Shown piece by piece: positions 5,469 to 8,643 of a DNA stretch of 8,643 bases (within the stretch, counting starts at the first letter, position 1; each line of letters begins with the position of its first letter). The DNA lies in contig JAFNXT010000049.1 in NCBI GenBank assembly GCA_017378975.1, positions 1 through 8,643 of the forward strand, in the 5' to 3' direction. Made by a program: the position numbers and the translations under genes. The DNA comes from Oscillospiraceae bacterium (GTDB lineage: Bacteria; Bacillota; Clostridia; Oscillospirales; Oscillospiraceae). The notes beneath the pieces are model-generated. The model did not search any database. It saw only the letters and a list, made by a program, of their open reading frames with translations, and was not told the origin of the DNA.

Positions 5469-6488
5469 TTGGATAAAAAACGTGGGAAACAAAGTTTCCT
5501 GCTCCCGAACCGCCCGGTGATCACCCATTGGGCTTCCATCGCCGGAAAAAAAGAAGGTGAAGGTCCGTTGGCCCCCAGCTTCGACATCGCTTTCCCGGAC
5601 AGCCATTTCGGTCAGCCGACTTGGGAGCAGGGCGAAAAACGGCTCCAGCAGCTTGCGCTGGAAACACTCATAGGAAAAGCCGGGATCGGTCCTGACCAGA
5701 TCGATACCGTATGCTCCGGAGATCTTTTGAACCAATGTATCGGCTCTTCCTTTTCTCTGCGTAACATGGGGATCCCCCATCTGGGGCTGTACGGCGCCTG
5801 TTCCACCATGGCACAGAGCCTGCTGACCTGCGCCATGATGGTGGACGGAGGCTACGCCAAACAGGCTGTGGCCATGACTTCTTCCCACTTCGCTTCCTCA
5901 GAGCGTCAATATCGCTTCCCTCTGGGATATGGAGGACAGCGGACCCCCACCGCACAATGGACCGTGACCGGTGCCGGTGCGGCACTGATAGGGGCAACAG
6001 GCGAAGGTCCCGTGATCGAGAGCTGTACCATCGGCACAGTCACGGATCTGGGCATCAAAGATGCCAACAACATGGGTGCCGCCATGGCACCGGCGGCACT
6101 CAGCACGATCATGGCCCATATGGAGGATCTGTCGGTGGCACCCGGTGATTTCGACCGGATCATCACAGGCGATCTGGGGAAACTGGGCAAAGAGGCTCTG
6201 CTTGCTCTGGCCTCCGCCGAAGGTCTGGAACTGGAGGAGAAGCTGGACGACTGCGGTACCATGGTCTTCGATCTTCAGACCCAGGATGTCCATTCCGGTG
6301 GTTCGGGATGCGGATGCAGTGCCATCACCCTGTGCGGCCATTTGCTGGAGCAGATCAAAACTAAAAAATGGTCCCGGATCCTTTTCTGCGGCACCGGTGC
6401 CCTGCTGTCTCCAACGTCCACACAGCAGGGCTTACCGGTGCCCGGGATCTGCCATGCCGTATCCATCACAGCCGGAGGTGACCGATGA
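5469..6488 (+). CDS. spoVAD: Stage V sporulation protein AD (dipicolinic acid binding)
   Basis: This 339-residue protein matches SpoVAD in length (about 338 in B. subtilis) and landmarks. These are NRPVITHWASIAG-like N-terminus (14-26), CSGDLLNQCIGSSF (82-95), GLYGACSTM (106-114), SSHFASSERQYRFPLGYGGQ (138-157), a TVTGAGA core and GDLGKLG (234-240). SpoVAD has a beta-ketoacyl synthase/thiolase fold; Cys111 lies where those enzymes keep their nucleophile. In spores it binds dipicolinic acid rather than catalysing condensation. It works on the inner spore membrane with the other SpoVA proteins to load Ca-dipicolinate during sporulation and release it at germination. The start is TTG 5469, with AAGAAGGGA upstream; no in-frame ATG occurs before residue 100. 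Its stop overlaps the spoVAE start, and a sigma-G-like promoter precedes it. spoVAC, normally just upstream, is not here. Confidence 0.95.
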   Translation: MDKKRGKQSFLLPNRPVITHWASIAGKKEGEGPLAPSFDIAFPDSHFGQPTWEQGEKRLQQLALETLIGKAGIGPDQIDTVCSGDLLNQCIGSSFSLRNMGIPHLGLYGACSTMAQSLLTCAMMVDGGYAKQAVAMTSSHFASSERQYRFPLGYGGQRTPTAQWTVTGAGAALIGATGEGPVIESCTIGTVTDLGIKDANNMGAAMAPAALSTIMAHMEDLSVAPGDFDRIITGDLGKLGKEALLALASAEGLELEEKLDDCGTMVFDLQTQDVHSGGSGCGCSAITLCGHLLEQIKTKKWSRILFCGTGALLSPTSTQQGLPVPGICHAVSITAGGDR

Positions 6489-6844
6489 TGTCCTATTTGA
6501 AAGCATTCCTCGTAGGCGGTATCTTTTGTTTGATCGGCCAGATCCTGATCGACCGGACCAAACTGACACCAGCCCGTATCTTGGTAGGTTATGTAGTAGC
6601 AGGTGTGATCACCAGTGCCATCGGGCTCTATCAGCATCTGGTGGATTTTTCCGGTGCCGGTGCCACAGTCCCACTGACAGGCTTTGGGCATTGTCTTGCC
6701 AAAGGCGTCCGGGAGGCAGTGGATCAGGACGGCTTTCTGGGCATCCTGACCGGAGGCTTAAGGGCCACCGCCGGTGGCATCACGGCGGCGGTGATCGCAG
6801 GCCTTCTTATGAGCCTGCTGTTCAAGCCAAGGGATAGATCCTGA
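6485..6844 (+). CDS. spoVAE: Stage V sporulation protein AE (membrane channel subunit)
   Basis: A 119-residue integral membrane protein of the SpoVAE (SpoVAEb) family. Helices lie at about 4-21 (YLKAFLVGGIFCLIGQIL), 31-48 (ARILVGYVVAGVITSAIG) and 95-112. A conserved-looking loop carries DFSGAGATVPLTGFGH (54-69) and the C-terminus is short and basic. The ATG at 6485 overlaps the spoVAD stop and has GGAGG six bases upstream inside spoVAD, so the two are translationally coupled; ATG 6488 is an equally possible start. Together with SpoVAD it belongs to the inner-membrane system that moves Ca-dipicolinic acid. Length and loop motif fit the short AE form kept in Clostridia. Transcription probably continues into the 37-codon ORF beyond, since no clear terminator follows. 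Confidence 0.95.
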   Translation: MMSYLKAFLVGGIFCLIGQILIDRTKLTPARILVGYVVAGVITSAIGLYQHLVDFSGAGATVPLTGFGHCLAKGVREAVDQDGFLGILTGGLRATAGGITAAVIAGLLMSLLFKPRDRS

Positions 6845-6911
6845 AAAACGGGACAACCTATCTTTACGGCCCAAAGCCGAAAATACAGATATATTCACGG
6901 AGGAATGAACC

Positions 6912-7025
6912 ATGGATCAGCAGAACAAGACCAACAGCCAGAACCGCTCTCAGAACCAGAACAATAACCAGAACCGTTCTCAGAACCAGAACCAGAACCA
7001 GGACCAGAACAAGAACTGCCGCTGA
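6912..7025 (+). CDS. 37-aa Asn/Gln-rich small protein, possible spore protein
   Basis: A very short ORF, but with an excellent ribosome binding site: GGAGG (6899-6903) eight bases before ATG 6912. The 37 residues contain 13 Asn and 11 Gln, plus Ser, Arg, Lys and Asp, with no hydrophobic residue after Met1, and end in Asn-Cys-Arg. The sequence is built on Gln-Asn pairs (SQNQN-type), and the DNA shows a 30-base tandem repeat. It begins 67 bases after spoVAE with no convincing terminator between, so it is probably made in the forespore. Low complexity, small size and Asn/Gln richness recall gamma-type small acid-soluble spore proteins, which act as amino-acid stores, but there is no sequence signature that proves this. 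The single Cys could cross-link. It might instead be a chance repeat, although the ribosome binding site and stop-then-hairpin arrangement argue against that. Confidence 0.68.
   Translation: MDQQNKTNSQNRSQNQNNNQNRSQNQNQNQDQNKNCR
6939..6998 (+). repeat. Two tandem 30-base repeats inside the Asn/Gln-rich ORF
   Basis: Copies at 6939-6968 and 6969-6998 match at 27 of 30 positions and start CCAGAACCG(C/T)TCTCAG. The unit is ten codons, so repeat gain or loss keeps the frame. Shorter CAGAAC hexamers continue to about 7010. Confidence 0.85.
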
Positions 7026-7033
7026 ATCAGCGA

Positions 7034-7061
7034 ACGGGCGTCACCTGATGGTGACGCCCGT
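7034..7061. terminator. Hairpin between convergent genes
   Basis: A perfect 12-bp GC-rich stem (ACGGGCGTCACC 7034-7045 against 7050-7061) with loop TGAT, set between the stops of the 37-aa ORF (7025) and addA (7066). Neither side has a real T-run, so it may end transcription inefficiently or mainly protect 3' ends; it is placed to serve both strands. Confidence 0.65.
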
Positions 7062-7065
7062 GTCC

Positions 7066-8643
7066 TCAAATGTCCATAAACCTTCCCAATTGGAAGAAAT
7101 ACAGGTATCTTGCCTTCACCGGAGCTCCATAAATGCGCTCCAGCGCATGGGCGTAAGCCTCCACCTGAGGCCGGTAACGTTCGACTGCCTGACCCACATT
7201 TTCCTCCGTGACCCGGTCGGTCTTGAAGTCGATGACGGTGATCCCGTCCGGCTCCAACAGCGCACAGTCCACCACGCCCTGCAGCAGGATCTTCTCCCCC
7301 ACCAGTGCCGGATCGAACGCAGTCCCATCATCCAGGATCGAGAACTTGAACTCCCGTATCACCTCGACCCCGGACCGGAGCTTACGACCAAGAGGTGTCT
7401 GGAAAAGCTCAGCTATCTTCTGTTCTTCCACCAGCACCCTTTGCTCTGCGGTAAGGAACCGCTCAGCTACCAACCGGTCCAGCTCCTTCGCTACGGCATC
7501 CGTATCCGTACAGGCTTCATACCGGATATACTGCATGCCTGCGTGGAGGGCATTGCCTCGTTCCCTGCCCAATACCTGCTTACCGGCAAAACTGGGCATC
7601 CTCCATTGACGGGACTCTACCTTCGGGGCAGGAGCATTCTCTGCGGCTTCCTGATCCTTCACCCGGCCTTTCCGTTGAGTGGCCGTCTGTTTGGACGGAG
7701 CGACAGTGGCCGCCAGATAAGGATACCGTGTATCGAGCAATGCCCGAAGCTCTTCGACCAGATCCGCAGGAACTGTAGGTAACTGAGCATCTTCATGCTG
7801 CTGTACCTGCTCCACCGGTGCATCCGATACCCGGATCAGCCACGGATGGTCATCCAAAGATCTGTCCTTCGTATCGCCTCCAAGAGCGAACAGCTCCCCT
7901 GCCTCCAGCCGATGCAACGCAGCGATCAGGATCCAGTCACCGGGACATCCGGCCTCTCTGGTCAACAGCTCCCGCTGTCCCATCCGAAGTCTGGCGCAGA
8001 TCTCGGTCAGTGTCTTTTCCAGCCTCTTATCCGCATAGGTCATGATAAGGCGGTCTCTGGCACGGGTCATGGCCACATACAGCACCCGAAGCTCCTCCGA
8101 AAGACCGTCCGCACCGATCCTGGCGGCGATCGCCCGTTTGGCCACCGTCGGATACCGCACACGGCGATCCCCGTCTGCGGCACTGATACCGACTCCCAGC
8201 TCCTTGTGGCACAGGACCTGTTCATGCTGGCTCTCCCTATTGAACCCTCTGGAAAGCCCACACAGGAACACCACCGGGAATTCCAGCCCCTTGGACTTAT
8301 GGATGCTCATGATCGTGACGCTCCCACTGCCGGACTCCTCCGCCCGGGGAAGGCCCTTCTCTTCCATGGCCTCCAAATGTTCCAGGAACCTGCCCAGATC
8401 CTTCTTTCCCCCGGCCTCGAAGGTCACAGCCAACTGATACAGGTCCTGCAACTCCCCCATCCGTACATCGCCGTCGGGCATCGCGCCGTATAGCAGATCG
8501 ATCTTCGTCACATCGAATACCGTTTCCAGCAACTGCGACAGCCCCATGACCCGTGACGCATGACGGAGCCTGCCAAGGATCTGCACCGTCCGGATATCCA
8601 TCTCCCGTCCGCTTTTCCGTAGGGCATCGAACACCGAACCGTG
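7066..8643 (-). CDS. addA: ATP-dependent helicase/nuclease subunit A, C-terminal part
   Basis: The 525 visible residues are the C-terminal ~40% of AddA (RexA); the gene enters from the right edge without its start. UvrD-type motif V reads SIHKSKGLEFPVVFLCG (113-129) and motif VI reads EELRVLYVAMTRARDR (183-198). After a variable linker comes the RecB-family nuclease domain: LHAGMQYI (366-373), GVVDCALLEPDGITVIDFKT (456-475) with its Asp and the D-x-K pair, and Q-x3-Y-like PQVEAYAHAL (492-501). The end LYFFQLGRF is typical. AddA with AddB forms the double-strand-break end-processing machine that unwinds and trims DNA to a Chi-like site for RecA. Walker A and the N-terminal helicase core lie outside the window. 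All visible catalytic motifs are intact. It converges on the spoVA unit and is functionally unrelated to it. Confidence 0.94.
   Translation of the reverse strand, partial: HGSVFDALRKSGREMDIRTVQILGRLRHASRVMGLSQLLETVFDVTKIDLLYGAMPDGDVRMGELQDLYQLAVTFEAGGKKDLGRFLEHLEAMEEKGLPRAEESGSGSVTIMSIHKSKGLEFPVVFLCGLSRGFNRESQHEQVLCHKELGVGISAADGDRRVRYPTVAKRAIAARIGADGLSEELRVLYVAMTRARDRLIMTYADKRLEKTLTEICARLRMGQRELLTREAGCPGDWILIAALHRLEAGELFALGGDTKDRSLDDHPWLIRVSDAPVEQVQQHEDAQLPTVPADLVEELRALLDTRYPYLAATVAPSKQTATQRKGRVKDQEAAENAPAPKVESRQWRMPSFAGKQVLGRERGNALHAGMQYIRYEACTDTDAVAKELDRLVAERFLTAEQRVLVEEQKIAELFQTPLGRKLRSGVEVIREFKFSILDDGTAFDPALVGEKILLQGVVDCALLEPDGITVIDFKTDRVTEENVGQAVERYRPQVEAYAHALERIYGAPVKARYLYFFQLGRFMDI

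Noticed and set aside
6866..6899. Possible separate promoter for the Asn/Gln-rich ORF (TATATT at 6890, ATACAGA near 6884)
   Set aside because: No -35 element at the right spacing for sigma-A, E, G or K; read-through from spoVAE is simpler.
7048..8493. Two long + strand frames opposite addA
   Set aside because: The minus frame carries unmistakable AddA helicase and nuclease motifs; the + frames have no recognisable domain, and their starts lack ribosome binding sites.
1..8643. CRISPR array, insertion sequence or rRNA
   Set aside because: No spaced palindromic repeats, transposase, terminal inverted repeats or rRNA motifs were seen on either strand.

Overview
The window looks like chromosome from an endospore-forming, Gram-positive Clostridia-type bacterium, plausibly an Oscillospiraceae-like gut anaerobe, joined at its left end to foreign or misassembled AT-rich DNA. 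The endospore assignment rests on spoVAD and spoVAE, a sigma-G-like promoter and a tiny Asn/Gln-rich ORF behind them. The Firmicutes assignment rests on ireB, AddA-type recombination and strong AGGAGG ribosome binding sites. The family-level guess is inference from moderately GC-rich codon use and gene style.

Left block (1 to about 1050): AT-rich DNA (two sampled 60-base lines hold 14 and 16 G+C). It carries the tail of a membrane protein overlapping a two-domain protein: an N-terminal domain with an HRSWTG signature and a C-terminal PD-(D/E)XK nuclease fold. Near 1041-1052 composition changes abruptly, and the sequence enters the last ~58 codons of an SGNH/GDSL hydrolase that has no beginning. 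Both genes seem to be cut at this seam.

Middle block (about 1220-5424): small, mostly independent transcription units on the + strand, nearly all with a sigma-A promoter with a 17-base spacer and an intrinsic terminator. In order: terminator of the hydrolase remnant, tRNA-Ser(GGA), a small two-helix membrane protein, ireB (PASTA-kinase substrate), a 96-aa protein of unknown function followed by an SH3b-SH3b-NlpC/P60 wall hydrolase, and a membrane-anchored polysaccharide-deacetylase-like protein. The recognisable theme is cell-wall maintenance and its Ser/Thr-kinase control.

Right block: a forespore unit of spoVAD and spoVAE (dipicolinic acid uptake into the spore) behind a sigma-G-like promoter. 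It is followed, with no clear terminator, by a 37-codon Asn/Gln-rich ORF that may be a spore protein. spoVAC, the usual gene before spoVAD, is absent. A hairpin separates this unit from the convergent 3' part of addA (helicase-nuclease of the AddAB/RexAB recombination complex), which runs off the right edge.
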